This document shows, piece after piece, positions 27,712 through 37,315 of a stretch of DNA of 64,000 nt; the first letter of the stretch is position 1; every line of letters begins with the position of its first letter. The notes under the pieces are model-generated. The model was not told where the DNA came from. It saw nothing but the letters and a program-made list of their open reading frames with translations, and searched no databases. This DNA comes from CAVZZV01 sp963779845 (lineage in GTDB: Bacteria; Bacteroidota; Bacteroidia; Bacteroidales; GCA-2748055), in contig CAVZZV010000001.1 of assembly GCA_963779845.1 (NCBI GenBank), positions 62,001 to 126,000 of the forward strand, written 5' to 3'. A program made the position numbers and the translations under genes.

Positions 27712-28122
27712 TTATGAGCAAATGGTCAGGACAATTCGGCGGCCGCCTCCACGGTTCCTGAACTCACAGAGATAAATACCCTGCCAGGTTCCCAGGTTTA
27801 ATTTATGCCTGGTAATGGGAATATTGAGACTTTGCCCAAAAAGAGAGGATTTCAAATGTGCAGGCATATCGTCAGGGCCTTCAAGCGTATGGATATAGAC
27901 AGGATCGTTCTCAGGAATAAGTTTGTTGATAAAATTCTCAAAGTCAGTCCTCACAGAGGGATCTGCATTCTCGTTGACACTAAGTGCTGCTGAGGTATGC
28001 TTTAAAAAAATATTCAACATTCCATGTTCCGGGAGTTCACCAATTTCTTTCAGAATATTGTTTGTGATTAAATGATAGCCCCTACGGAAGGGGTTTAGCT
28101 GCAATTCCTTTTGCGTGACCAT
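27712..28122 (-). CDS. YjbQ family protein (UPF0047)
   Basis: A 136-residue protein of a widespread family; E. coli YjbQ shows weak thiamine-phosphate synthase activity, but the physiological role is unsettled. Family motifs: FLKHTSAALSVNENADPSVRTDF and GTWQGIYLCEFRNRGGGRR (landmarks), HTLEGPDDMPAHLKSSLFG. The start at 28122 (MVTQKELQL) matches the family N-terminus; the frame stays open to 28353 but without homology. It lies 98 bp upstream of iorA on the same strand; a shared operon is possible. Confidence 0.88.
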   Translation of the reverse strand: MVTQKELQLNPFRRGYHLITNNILKEIGELPEHGMLNIFLKHTSAALSVNENADPSVRTDFENFINKLIPENDPVYIHTLEGPDDMPAHLKSSLFGQSLNIPITRHKLNLGTWQGIYLCEFRNRGGGRRIVLTICS

Positions 28123-28551
28123 GATGATTAATTTTATGAATCCTTGAAAAAATCTTTTTCTCCACTTATTCGTTACCCCTTTTCCCTTATTCATTCGCGC
28201 TTCCCCCAGAGTCAGTATTCCAAAAATATAGTTCACGCCTATAATCTTGTAAACCTGTTCAAATCGACCCCCGGGACCTGAGCCTTGATCTGTTTCGTTA
28301 GCAAAATTAATTGTTCTATGGAGGAATTGATTATTTTTACTTAATATATTCATTAATCATGAAACTTTTCATTCATCAAATAAGATAATTACCTATGAAT
28401 TTAATATCACTTGTTGTTCTGGTAAAGCTCCTGGGAGGTATCATTATCAGCATCGTCAGATAGGCAAATGCTTAATAAATCATAAAATCCTTCTTCAATC
28501 CTGCCAGTTAATTTTTATTTATCTTATTTTTGAACAAATTAATTATCCTGA
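28123..28551. other. Intergenic region with one promoter-like box
   Basis: No gene is supported here. A TATTTTTG box at 28525-28532 (TAnnTTTG type, + strand) lies 20 bp before the next gene and probably drives the receptor pair; no clear TTG at -33 was found. The rest shows no repeats or structured RNA that I can recognise. Confidence 0.5.
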
Positions 28552-29178
28552 ATGATCAAAAATTATCTGTTTTTTGCTATTGGAGTTTTCTTTTTGGCTC
28601 ATCAGCTGTCGGGACAGGAATTGAAACTTATCCAATTCTCCGGTGTAGTTCGTAATCTTAAATATGAACCCATTCCTGATGTTCACATTATAAATATAAA
28701 CCGCCACAATGCAACGACCAGTAACGATGAAGGGATATTTTCCCTTATCGTCAGACCTTCCGATTCAATATTGTTCCGTTCAGTCGGTTATAAAAACACC
28801 CTGGTAGCTATTCCCGAGTCAATTGACATCAGGCATTATCCCCGCGATGTATATCTCTTAAACGATACCATTCACCTTGAAGAGGTTAAGATTTTTCCCT
28901 GGAAAACCTATGAAGAATTTAAAGTTGCCTTTATTAACCTTGAGCTTCCCGATGATGATGAACAGCGGGCTTATAAAAATATTGAAAGGATAAAAGCACA
29001 AATTAATATGGATTTTGAGCCCGATCCACAAATGGCGTTTCGTCAAACCATGAACCAGCGCTACGACAAGATGTATTATGACGGGCAGTATCCCTCGATT
29101 CCGATTTTAAATCCCTTTAACTGGGCAAAATTTTTCAGTGCCGTTAAAAATGGCGATTTCAAACGAAAAGACAAATAA
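28552..29178 (+). CDS. Secreted protein with carboxypeptidase-regulatory-like domain
   Basis: A 208-residue exported protein: signal peptide 1-22 (HQLSGQE), then a CarbopepD_reg-2 type beta-sandwich (IQFSGVVRNLKYEPIPDVHIININ with DEGIFSLIV, SVGYKNTLV; landmarks) and a charged helical C-terminal part ending in Lys-rich residues. This domain is usually the N-terminal extension of TonB-dependent receptors, and here it stands alone 59 bp upstream of such a receptor. It probably acts at the outer membrane with it. Confidence 0.78.
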   Translation: MIKNYLFFAIGVFFLAHQLSGQELKLIQFSGVVRNLKYEPIPDVHIININRHNATTSNDEGIFSLIVRPSDSILFRSVGYKNTLVAIPESIDIRHYPRDVYLLNDTIHLEEVKIFPWKTYEEFKVAFINLELPDDDEQRAYKNIERIKAQINMDFEPDPQMAFRQTMNQRYDKMYYDGQYPSIPILNPFNWAKFFSAVKNGDFKRKDK

Positions 29179-29237
29179 TAAAACCAGGGCATGTACAATT
29201 TTTACGGGACATTTTTGTTATTAGTTTATCCCTTTTT

Positions 29238-31706
29238 ATGATCGCCCAAACAAAAATACTTGTCCTGGTTTTATTCCTTGGATGCTGTTTTACCGGTATA
29301 TCTGCTCAGGCTATTCTGTCCGGGGTAATTTCCGATGAAGATAATGAAGGTATTTTTCTTGCAAACATTGCCATTGAGGGAAGCAAGACAGGTACCATGA
29401 CCGACCGGTTCGGAAATTTCAGCCTCGAAGTGCCATCTGACCAGGAATTAAATATTGTCGTTTCCTGTGTAGGTTTTAGAACCCTTAAGAAATCATTCCG
29501 GTTGGAGAAAGATGAAAAGCGGCAAATCCTTGTCGAACTTGAAACTGAAATAAATGAATTCGAGGAAGTATCCGTATCTGTCAGGGCCGAAAATGCCACC
29601 ACGCTACGACGTATAAATATTGATGATCTAAAATACGCCCCTACGACCACGGGTTCCGTTGAATCGCTGATCAAAACCCTCCCAGGGGTTTCTTCCAACA
29701 ATGAACTGAGCACACAATTTTCGGTGCGTGGGGGCAATTTTGATGAAAACCTTATTTATGTAAACGACATTGAAATTTACCGGCCTTTTCTTGTTCGTTC
29801 AGGTCAGCAGGAGGGACTGAGCTTTATCAATTCCGATTTGGTTTCCGGGCTTCGCTTTTCTGCCGGAGGATTCGATGCCATGTACGGCGATAAAATGTCC
29901 TCAGTCCTTGATATAACTTATCGGGAACCGAAAGAATTTACAGGCAGCGCCTCAATTAGCCTTCTCGGCGGATCGGTTCATCTTGAGGGCTTAAGTAAAA
30001 ACCGAAAATTCAGCTTCCTTTCAGGTTTCCGGTACAAAACAACCGCCTACTTACTGAACAGCCTTGATGTAGAGGGTGATTATAATCCTCAGTTCACCGA
30101 TATTCAGACACTATTCAAATACAAACTTACTGAGAAACTCGAACTCAGTTTTCTTGGAAACGTGGGACTTAACCAATACGATTTCGTGCCCAAGGTAAAG
30201 TCTACCGATTTTGGCACCTCTCAAACACCGCTTAATCTTAGCATATACTATCAGGGAAATGAAGTCGACCGGTTTAATACTGTACAGGGTGCTTTCAGCG
30301 TAAACTGGAAACCCTCTCCAAAGCTCAAGTTAAAATTGATAAGTTCCTGTTTTTCTACCCGCGAAAGGGAGACTTTCGACATTCTGGGGCAATACCTTAT
30401 TAATGAACTGGACAATACCCTCGATTCGGAAACCTACGGCGACAGTATTCTGAATATCGGGATAGGCAGTTTTCTGGACCATGCGCGGAATCAACTCGAT
30501 GCCCTTGTCTATTCAATCAAGCATACCGGAGAGTATGAATTGGATCGTCATAAGATCAGATGGGGAGTAAAGCTTGAACAAATGCAGGTCACAGACATCT
30601 TAAGTGAATGGTCTCTGATTGATTCTGCCGGCTATTCACTGCCCAGAAACGATGAATCGCTTGAACTCTATGATGTTATCAAGGCTGAAAATTCTTTAAA
30701 AAATGCTCGTATTTCCTCCTATTTGCAAGACACCTGGGCATTTGGCGCTGAAGGAAACGATTTTTATCTCACGGCAGGTATCAGAACTACTTATATCAGC
30801 CTAAGCGATGAATTTCTTCTTAGTCCCAGGGCAATATTCTCCTATAAGCCGAATTGGCAAAGAAATATGATGTTTCATGTCTCTGCAGGTGTTTACTATC
30901 AACCACCATTTTATAAGGAAATGAGAAATACCCGCGGTGTGGTGAATAAAAACCTGAAAGCGCAGAAGTCGATTCATTATCTTGTTGGGGGGGACTTTCT
31001 GTTCAAGTCGTGGGACAGACCCTTCAAATTTACTACTGAGATTTATTATAAACAGCTCAGTAATCTGGTTCCCTATAAAGTCGACAATGTAAGGATCCGG
31101 TACGCAGGGGAAAACCTGGCGAAAGGTTACGCTGCCGGGATTGATTTCAAAATAAATGGTGAATTTGTAAAAGGGGCTGAGAGCTGGGCTAGCTTGTCAT
31201 TCCTAAAAACCGAAGAGGACATTGCGAACGATTCTTATATTGTACACCCTAAAAACGGGGATCCTTATACCCATTATCCAGGTTACTATCCCCGACCCGC
31301 AGACCAGCTAATGAATTTCGGCTTGTATTTCCAGGATTATGTCCCAAATTATCCTGATTTTAAGGTGCATTTAAGCTTTCTCTATGGTTCCCGGCTTCCC
31401 TATAGCTCCCCTTTAAAGGATCGATATGATGAAATCTATCGTCTTCCTCCCTACCGGAGGGTAGATATAGGCTTTTCAAAGATTCTTAAGAGTCAGGACG
31501 ATATCTTAAAAGAAGGCAATCCTTTCCGGCACTTTAAAGATGTATGGGTAAGTGCGGAAATCTTTAACCTGCTTGGCATTAATAATACGATCTCCTATTT
31601 GTGGGTGCGAACCGTTTCAAACCAGGAGGGGGTGCCCGGTATTTTCGGAGTGCCGAATTACCTTACTTCAAGAAGGTTTAATGTAAAGATCACGATAAGG
31701 TTCTAA
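29238..31706 (+). CDS. TonB-dependent outer-membrane receptor with carboxypeptidase-like N-terminal domain
   Basis: An 822-residue receptor importing an unknown ligand. Signal peptide 1-23 (GISAQA); CarboxypepD_reg-like domain at about 25-110 (LSGVISDEDNEGIFLANI, SCVGFRTLKKSF); plug domain at about 125-240 (SVESLIKTLPGVSSNNELS, FSVRGGNFDENLIYVNDIE, FDAMYGDKMSSVLDI); then a 22-strand-type barrel ending in FNVKITIRF. No SusD-like partner follows, so this is not a classical glycan-uptake pair. It is probably co-transcribed with the gene before it. The substrate is unknown; candidates are peptides, siderophores or vitamins. Confidence 0.93.
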   Translation: MIAQTKILVLVLFLGCCFTGISAQAILSGVISDEDNEGIFLANIAIEGSKTGTMTDRFGNFSLEVPSDQELNIVVSCVGFRTLKKSFRLEKDEKRQILVELETEINEFEEVSVSVRAENATTLRRINIDDLKYAPTTTGSVESLIKTLPGVSSNNELSTQFSVRGGNFDENLIYVNDIEIYRPFLVRSGQQEGLSFINSDLVSGLRFSAGGFDAMYGDKMSSVLDITYREPKEFTGSASISLLGGSVHLEGLSKNRKFSFLSGFRYKTTAYLLNSLDVEGDYNPQFTDIQTLFKYKLTEKLELSFLGNVGLNQYDFVPKVKSTDFGTSQTPLNLSIYYQGNEVDRFNTVQGAFSVNWKPSPKLKLKLISSCFSTRERETFDILGQYLINELDNTLDSETYGDSILNIGIGSFLDHARNQLDALVYSIKHTGEYELDRHKIRWGVKLEQMQVTDILSEWSLIDSAGYSLPRNDESLELYDVIKAENSLKNARISSYLQDTWAFGAEGNDFYLTAGIRTTYISLSDEFLLSPRAIFSYKPNWQRNMMFHVSAGVYYQPPFYKEMRNTRGVVNKNLKAQKSIHYLVGGDFLFKSWDRPFKFTTEIYYKQLSNLVPYKVDNVRIRYAGENLAKGYAAGIDFKINGEFVKGAESWASLSFLKTEEDIANDSYIVHPKNGDPYTHYPGYYPRPADQLMNFGLYFQDYVPNYPDFKVHLSFLYGSRLPYSSPLKDRYDEIYRLPPYRRVDIGFSKILKSQDDILKEGNPFRHFKDVWVSAEIFNLLGINNTISYLWVRTVSNQEGVPGIFGVPNYLTSRRFNVKITIRF

Positions 31707-31850
31707 TGGAGTTCTTCTCATGGATTATTACCCTTCCGGTTTTCCATCCCATCTGATTACCCCCACAAAGAGGTTGGATACAGGCAATGAATGAAGCGTA
31801 CCGATAGCATCATGTACCAGCATTGGCTGAAGTTCACCGATTTTATAGGG

Positions 31851-32417
31851 TTACAATTGCTCAGGTAATTTCCCCTCAAAAACAAATTGATCTAATTCAT
31901 GACGGGTGCGGGGAGCTTTCTCCCTTGTTATCAAGTCATCAGGAAGGTTTTCGCCTTGATCGTGATAACCTAATGCAATCATGGCAGCAGGGTCGAACCG
32001 GGAAGGGATATTAAGTTCATATCTTGCCTTTTCGCGGTCATAACCGCCCATCTGATGAACAAAAAGCCCCATGGAGGTAGCCTGCACAAGAAAATTCCCC
32101 ATTGCCATCCCCAGATCATGAAAAGCATAATAGTTCGGTGTCTCCTTGTAAGTGGAAATCGATTCCGCAATGCTCAGGGCGAGAATCGGTGCCTCCCCTG
32201 CCCAGCGCTGGTTTGGAGTCGAAAGAAGGTCAAAAAGTTTTTTATGCTCCACAGAATTTTTGCGCGTATACAGAAACCGCCAGGGTTGGATATTTCTACT
32301 GGAAGGGGCCCATCTGGCGGCTTCAAAAAGCAAATTGAGTTGGTCATTGGTTACCTCCCGGTCTGAAAAAGAGACTATGCTTCTCCGCTTTACTATCATT
32401 TCGTGGACTTGGTTCAT
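31851..32417 (-). CDS. Nitroreductase family FMN-dependent oxidoreductase
   Basis: A 188-residue flavoprotein reducing nitro groups, quinones or similar acceptors with NAD(P)H. Motifs include the N-terminal RRSIVSFSDREV, ARWAPSSRNIQPWRF (FMN phosphate binding) and the C-terminal MIALGYHDQ. Length is normal for the family. It is a single-gene unit, divergent from corA. Confidence 0.9.
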   Translation of the reverse strand: MNQVHEMIVKRRSIVSFSDREVTNDQLNLLFEAARWAPSSRNIQPWRFLYTRKNSVEHKKLFDLLSTPNQRWAGEAPILALSIAESISTYKETPNYYAFHDLGMAMGNFLVQATSMGLFVHQMGGYDREKARYELNIPSRFDPAAMIALGYHDQGENLPDDLITREKAPRTRHELDQFVFEGKLPEQL

Positions 32418-32658
32418 GTTCTGTTTTGTTATGAATTATTCATTAATAGACATCAGAATATGGGAGTTTTCTGATATTTTAAGCCAGGAGTCAAAAAAAA
32501 TATTCATTGCCTTCTTCTGCAATCATTATATAAAAACTTTGTCAGGTTCACTTGAAAAATGTTAAAGATAAGCTTTTCTTAAAAACCTCAAAGTCTCCAA
32601 CATGATCAAAATTTGAAATAAAAGGCCGATACAGACCAAATAAATGGATTTTTTACTA

Positions 32659-32666
32659 TACTTTTG
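32659..32666 (+). promoter_or_regulatory. Promoter -7 box (TAnnTTTG type) for corA
   Basis: TACTTTTG fits the Bacteroidota -7 consensus exactly. It predicts transcription from about 32673 and a leader of about 118 nt before corA. No convincing -33 TTG was found. Confidence 0.45.
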
Positions 32667-32702
32667 CAGCTGTTATAAATATTTCATTTAGGATGGACGA
32701 AG

Positions 32703-32785
32703 GCCCCTATCATAGTCAGCACTTAGTATCAACTCTTCTGTAAGGGGCAGTTCCAATCTCCTTGCAGTCATAATTGAAAGGAGAT
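32703..32785 (+). promoter_or_regulatory. Structured 5' leader of corA with a hairpin sequestering the Shine-Dalgarno sequence
   Basis: Two stems are visible. GCCCCT (32703-32708) pairs with AGGGGC (32743-32748). ATCTCCTT (32756-32763) is a perfect 8-bp complement of AAGGAGAT (32778-32785), with a 14-nt loop. The latter is a strong Shine-Dalgarno sequence 5 bp before the corA ATG, unusual in this phylum and in this window. Folding of the second stem would hide it. The element does not match the M-box or another riboswitch I know. Confidence 0.55.
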
Positions 32786-32790
32786 AAAAG

Positions 32791-33720
32791 ATGATCAAAA
32801 TTTTCAAAACTTTCGGCGGTTATTCCGAAATAAAGAGTATTGAACAAGGTAGCTGGATCAATGTTATTTCGCCTGAACCTGAAGAAATTCAACGACTTAT
32901 AACTGAATTTGGTCTCGAAGAGGAGCTGATACAGGACATTCTGGATACAGACGAGCGGTCAAGACTTGAAATAGAGGACGATTATACCTTGATCATTATG
33001 CGTATTCCTGTCGAAAACAGGAATAACGGAGTCCCGTTTTTCACTGTTCCACTGGGTATTTTTATCAAGGATAATTACACCCTCACTTTGTGCCTTCAAA
33101 ATAATGAAATCCTTCCCGCGGAACAGGTGTCTCCGTTTCGGGAACATTATCGTCAGATCACCGATAGTTACAATTTCATCCTTCGCCTTTTCCTGCGCTC
33201 CGGGATCATCTACCTGAAATATCTGAAATACATCAATCAGCAGACCAATTTAATTGAACAGGATCTGGAAAAATCCATTAAGAACAGGGAACTTAACAAG
33301 CTCCTTAAAATGGAAAAGTGCCTGGTTTACTTTATCACTTCCATTAAAGCCAATGAAATTGTCCTTGCCCGTTTGAGGAATTCAAAGAAGATAACCAGCG
33401 AGATAAACGAGGACCTGCTGGAAGATGCCATTATAGAAAACAAGCAGGCCCTGGAGATGGCCCAGATATATTCAGACATTCAAAGCGGCATGATGGATGC
33501 CTTTGCTTCCGTAATCTCAAATAACCTCAACGTGGTTTTGAAACAGTTAACGCTTATATCCATTATTCTGATGATCCCTACCCTCATCGCGAGTATTTTT
33601 GGAATGAACGTGCCCAATTTTATGGAGGATTCCGTTTGGGCCCTGCCTGTCCTGATTATTATTTCTTTAGTGCTCTCTTTTTCAGGGGTTATTGTGTTCC
33701 GAAAAAGGCAGTGGATTTAA
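32791..33720 (+). CDS. corA: CorA family magnesium/divalent cation transporter
   Basis: A pentameric inner-membrane channel for Mg2+ (also Co2+ or Ni2+). The 309 residues comprise a cytoplasmic alpha/beta and long-helix domain and two C-terminal membrane segments, with the family signature GMN in FGMNVPNF between them. It ends VVFRKRQWI, with the usual basic C-terminal tail. It starts at the ATG after a clear GGAGA and is preceded by a structured leader, so control of translation is likely. It is convergent with the DUF6588 gene, 4 bp apart. Confidence 0.93.
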   Translation: MIKIFKTFGGYSEIKSIEQGSWINVISPEPEEIQRLITEFGLEEELIQDILDTDERSRLEIEDDYTLIIMRIPVENRNNGVPFFTVPLGIFIKDNYTLTLCLQNNEILPAEQVSPFREHYRQITDSYNFILRLFLRSGIIYLKYLKYINQQTNLIEQDLEKSIKNRELNKLLKMEKCLVYFITSIKANEIVLARLRNSKKITSEINEDLLEDAIIENKQALEMAQIYSDIQSGMMDAFASVISNNLNVVLKQLTLISIILMIPTLIASIFGMNVPNFMEDSVWALPVLIIISLVLSFSGVIVFRKRQWI

Positions 33721-33724
33721 CCCA

Positions 33725-34825
33725 TTACCTGAAGCTGATCCCTAATCCTGAGGTTATCACACTATAATTCGCATGGGTATAATCAAAATGGATGGTCACA
33801 ACCCCCAATTTGAGCCTGAACCCCACGTTCAGCCTTAAATCTTTCGTATTTTGCATCTCAAACTGCAATTCTTCAGGATCGGTTAAAATGTCATTATCGG
33901 TAACCACAACTTCTCCGGCATGGGGGCCCGCGGTAGCCAAACTCACCATCGGGTAATTGCCTTTCAAACCAAATTGAACCACCGAAGTACTGTAACCGAT
34001 CCCTTCATAAAATGTGATGACGGGAAGTGTTTGTGAGGCAACCAGATTAATTGTCCACGCATTGGCAGTAAATTCAATATTTTGATCATCAAAAAGAGAA
34101 GGCTCCGTGGTGAGGTTATTTTGTGGCAGGACCAATTCTGTAGGTGGAAAGTTGACATTGGCAAATGTGGTCATTTTTGTAAACCCCCCCTGTGCGCTAA
34201 TGTCAATAACCGGAATTCGCTTAAAAAGAGGAATGTGTTGTGAAATGTCGTGTTTTCCCCCAACTCCCCATAAGCCGATATTACCTGCATCCCTTAGATT
34301 GATGGTTGGGAGGAAACGCACATCCAACTCTGTCCCCCATGGCAATCCGATGCCAACCTGAGCCATAGGAACCGGTACCATGTTTATTCCCGTTCCATCG
34401 GGAACTTTGTATTTTACCAGTTCGAGGGTATTTCCCTCGTATTCTGCAAAATAAGTCAGACTTGGCCGGGCATCTGTCTTTTTACCAGCAATAGTGGGAG
34501 AGACAGGATCGCCCGTGACAACACCCTCCAGGGCAAGGGCGGAAAGATCAAAAGTCCTGTCCATCTTTGGTGCCCAGGAAGCATTGAAGGTTACAGTAAC
34601 ATCAAACCCGCCCAGTTTATGGGGTTTGGCCGTATTGTACCATCCGGCGTTCATGGAAGCCCCAAAGCTGTTTGCGTAAGGTCTGAGATAAGATTCAAAC
34701 AGAGGTTTAGCATCATTGATACCCCCCATGATGAAATCTACCTGTTTAATCTGAGCCTTTAGGGGTAAGCTGAACAAGACAAATGCCAATGTCAGCACGA
34801 CGTAAAAAACATTTAATTTTTTCAT
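33725..34825 (-). CDS. DUF6588 family outer-membrane protein
   Basis: A 366-residue exported protein of a Bacteroidota-specific family of unknown function. Signal peptide 1-25 (SLPLKAQ), then IMGGINDAKPLFESYLRPYANSFG (landmark), the family's opening, followed by beta-strand-rich sequence with WGVGGKHDISQHIP and an aromatic C-terminus (SGLGISFR). The start at 34825 puts the signal peptide at the N-terminus; a Met seven codons earlier is in frame. Likely a beta barrel in the outer membrane. Confidence 0.78.
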   Translation of the reverse strand: MKKLNVFYVVLTLAFVLFSLPLKAQIKQVDFIMGGINDAKPLFESYLRPYANSFGASMNAGWYNTAKPHKLGGFDVTVTFNASWAPKMDRTFDLSALALEGVVTGDPVSPTIAGKKTDARPSLTYFAEYEGNTLELVKYKVPDGTGINMVPVPMAQVGIGLPWGTELDVRFLPTINLRDAGNIGLWGVGGKHDISQHIPLFKRIPVIDISAQGGFTKMTTFANVNFPPTELVLPQNNLTTEPSLFDDQNIEFTANAWTINLVASQTLPVITFYEGIGYSTSVVQFGLKGNYPMVSLATAGPHAGEVVVTDNDILTDPEELQFEMQNTKDLRLNVGFRLKLGVVTIHFDYTHANYSVITSGLGISFR

Positions 34826-34974
34826 AAATTCGCTTCTTAAGATCATAAATTAAGTAGGTCGTAAGCCGGTATTCATAGTTTCTTCAACCGAAATGTAAAA
34901 AAAAATCTCTCCTTATGATATTCAGGATAAAAAATCTTTGATAATTTCTATCTTTATACTTCAAAAATCAATGA

Positions 34975-36267
34975 ATGGTTACAAATGAACCCCTGGCAAA
35001 TCGATTGAGGCCAAAAAAACTGGATGATTACGTAGGCCAACAGCACCTTGTGGGAAAAAATGGGGTTATCAGAAAGATGATCGAGAGTGGGAACCTGAGT
35101 TCGTTTATTTTATGGGGACCGCCCGGTGTTGGTAAAACCACCCTTGCTTGGATTGTAGCGAATCACCTTGAACGCCCTTTTTACAATCTTTCCGCCATTA
35201 ACTCAGGAGTTAAAGAGGTCAGGGAAACGATCGAAAAGGCAAAAAATCAGCGCTTTTTTAATAATCCTGCACCGGTATTGTTTATAGATGAGATCCATCG
35301 TTTCAGTAAATCCCAACAGGATTCCCTTTTGGGGGCCGTTGAACAGGGTGTGGTTACACTGATTGGTGCCACCACGGAAAACCCCTCCTTTGAGGTGATA
35401 TCCCCACTCCTCTCCCGTTGCCAGGTATATGTACTGGAGAGCCTGGATAAGAAGGAACTTATACATCTTCTTCAACAAGCTCTGAAGAAGGATTCCTATT
35501 TTAAAAATTACCAGATTGAAATTTCTGAAAACGAGGCACTATTGCGCTATTCCGGCGGCGATGCACGAAAGCTCTACAATGCTCTGGAGCTTGTGGTAAA
35601 TGCCATAGTAGCCGGTGAGCCTTCGACCCAATCAATACATATAACCAATGAATCGGTGGTGCAGATCATTCAGGAAAATCTTGCCCTGTACGATAAGGGA
35701 GGTGAAATGCACTACGATGTCATTTCTGCATTTATTAAATCGGTCAGGGGAAGTGACCCAGATGCCGCGGTATATTGGCTGGCCAGGATGATCGAAGGGG
35801 GCGAAGATATAAAGTTTATTGCCAGGCGCTTAATGATCCTTGCCGCTGAAGACATAGGTCTGGCAAACCCAAATGCCCTGCTTATCGCAAATTCCTGTTT
35901 CCAGGCAGTTCATGTGATCGGCCTTCCCGAATCCCGGATTATCCTCTCTGAAGCCTGCATTTACCTGGCCTCTTCCCCAAAATCCAATTCAGCCTATATG
36001 GCTATCAATCAGGCGCAGGATATCGTAAAAAAAACCGGAAATTTGCCGGTGCCGTTAAACCTCAGAAATGCTCCTACCAAATTAATGAAAGAGCTGGGAT
36101 ATGGAAAAGATTATAAATACGCCCATTCCTTCGAGGGTCATTTTGTTACAGAAGATTATTTTCCTTCTGACCTGAAGAGTAAAGAAATATATGCGCCGGG
36201 AGAAAACCAACGGGAAAAAGAGATGAAAGAACGGCTTAATAAATTGTGGAAAAACAGATATCCGTAA
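34975..36267 (+). CDS. rarA: Replication-associated recombination protein A (RarA/MgsA, AAA ATPase)
   Basis: A clamp-loader-like ATPase acting at stalled replication forks. The 430 residues show ANRLRPKKLDDYVGQQHLVG, Walker A GPPGVGKTT, Walker B LFIDEIHRFSKSQQDSLL, sensor 1 GATTENPSFEV and the C-terminal family part SVRGSDPDAAVYWLARMIEGGED with AAEDIGLANP. Length is normal. kdsA starts 2 bp after its stop, so they are translated from one message. Confidence 0.95.
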   Translation: MVTNEPLANRLRPKKLDDYVGQQHLVGKNGVIRKMIESGNLSSFILWGPPGVGKTTLAWIVANHLERPFYNLSAINSGVKEVRETIEKAKNQRFFNNPAPVLFIDEIHRFSKSQQDSLLGAVEQGVVTLIGATTENPSFEVISPLLSRCQVYVLESLDKKELIHLLQQALKKDSYFKNYQIEISENEALLRYSGGDARKLYNALELVVNAIVAGEPSTQSIHITNESVVQIIQENLALYDKGGEMHYDVISAFIKSVRGSDPDAAVYWLARMIEGGEDIKFIARRLMILAAEDIGLANPNALLIANSCFQAVHVIGLPESRIILSEACIYLASSPKSNSAYMAINQAQDIVKKTGNLPVPLNLRNAPTKLMKELGYGKDYKYAHSFEGHFVTEDYFPSDLKSKEIYAPGENQREKEMKERLNKLWKNRYP

Positions 36268-36269
36268 TT

Positions 36270-37109
36270 ATGGAAATATTAAAAAAAATTAACGGTTTAA
36301 AATATATTGAATCGGGCAATTTCTTCCTTCTTGCCGGGCCTTGCGTGGTGGAAAGTGAAGCAAATGTGATGGAGATTGCCGAGACTTTAAACAGGATCAC
36401 AAGCGACTTAAGAATACCCTGGGTATTTAAGGCCTCCTATCGGAAAGCCAACCGATCAAGAATCGATTCATTTACCGGCATCGGAGACGAAAAATCCCTT
36501 AAAATCCTTCGTAAAGTGAGGGATCATTTTCAGATTCCAGTTGTGACGGACATACATACCGAAGAGGAAGCCTCTTTAGCTGCTGAATATGTGGATATCC
36601 TTCAGATTCCGGCATTTTTATGCAGGCAGACCGAACTGCTTGTTGCCGCAGCTCGTACCGGTCGTTTTGTGAATATAAAGAAAGGACAATTTCTTTCTCC
36701 GCAGGGAATGAAATACGCTATTAAAAAAATTGAAGATTCCGGGAATGAAAAGGTGATGATCACCGAACGCGGAACAACATTCGGCTATCAGGATCTGATT
36801 GTTGACTTCAGGGGAATCCCTGAAATGAAGGCTTTTGGTAAACCTGTCGTTCTCGATATTACCCATTCGCTCCAACGGCCCAACCAGGACGAGGGAGTGA
36901 CCGGGGGCAGGCCTGATATGATCGAAACCATCGCCCGTGCGGGAATTATTACCGGCGTGGACGGTATTTTTCTTGAAACTCATCCGGATCCTTCGAAGGC
37001 AAAATCGGACGGAGCCAATATGCTGGCATTGAAAAATGTGAAGCCCTTGATGGAAAACCTGGTGGAAATCAGAAAATTATATAAAAAAATGAACAGGGTA
37101 ACTCTATAA
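36270..37109 (+). CDS. kdsA: 3-deoxy-8-phosphooctulonate synthase (metal-dependent type)
   Basis: Condenses phosphoenolpyruvate and arabinose 5-phosphate to KDO-8-phosphate for lipopolysaccharide. The 279 residues include LLAGPCVVES (Cys25), KASYRKANRS, GQFLSPQGM, ITERGTTFGYQDLIVDFR, DITHSLQRPN and THPDPSKAKSDGANML. The Cys in GPCVVES corresponds to the metal ligand (C11 in Aquifex), where E. coli KdsA has Asn; this is the metal-dependent class. An in-frame GTG at 36246 lies inside rarA, so the ATG at 36270 is preferred. Confidence 0.94.
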   Translation: MEILKKINGLKYIESGNFFLLAGPCVVESEANVMEIAETLNRITSDLRIPWVFKASYRKANRSRIDSFTGIGDEKSLKILRKVRDHFQIPVVTDIHTEEEASLAAEYVDILQIPAFLCRQTELLVAAARTGRFVNIKKGQFLSPQGMKYAIKKIEDSGNEKVMITERGTTFGYQDLIVDFRGIPEMKAFGKPVVLDITHSLQRPNQDEGVTGGRPDMIETIARAGIITGVDGIFLETHPDPSKAKSDGANMLALKNVKPLMENLVEIRKLYKKMNRVTL

Positions 37110-37315
37110 AGCTGTCAGATGTGCGTGCACTGTTCTAAAGGCATTTTATTTAACGGATTTTATTCCATCAACTGGGTTGTTTATGGCATAAAATGGAGTG
37201 CCCGCAATAAAAAACCAATTTCTTCTGTTACATAACGACCACTCACTATTATATTGACCTCAATTCTAACCATAAACCAAAAGCTTTCACATTTATTCAA
37301 TTAAAAAATTTTATT

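Larger units (their letters stand above)
32418..32790. other. Divergent intergenic region of nitroreductase and corA
   Basis: Contains the corA promoter-like box and structured leader described separately. The first 240 bp (32418-32658) hold nothing I can identify. Confidence 0.5.

Noticed and set aside
28123..28353. Upstream extension of yjbQ
   Set aside because: The frame is open for 77 more codons but shows no homology, and the family starts at the Met at 28122.
32659..32790. M-box (ykoK) or fluoride-type riboswitch before corA
   Set aside because: The leader is too short for an M-box and lacks the conserved core of either class; kept only as an uncharacterised structured leader.
36246..36269. 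GTG start for kdsA overlapping rarA
   Set aside because: The added eight residues are not part of the family; the ATG at 36270 follows the rarA stop by 2 bp and fits better.
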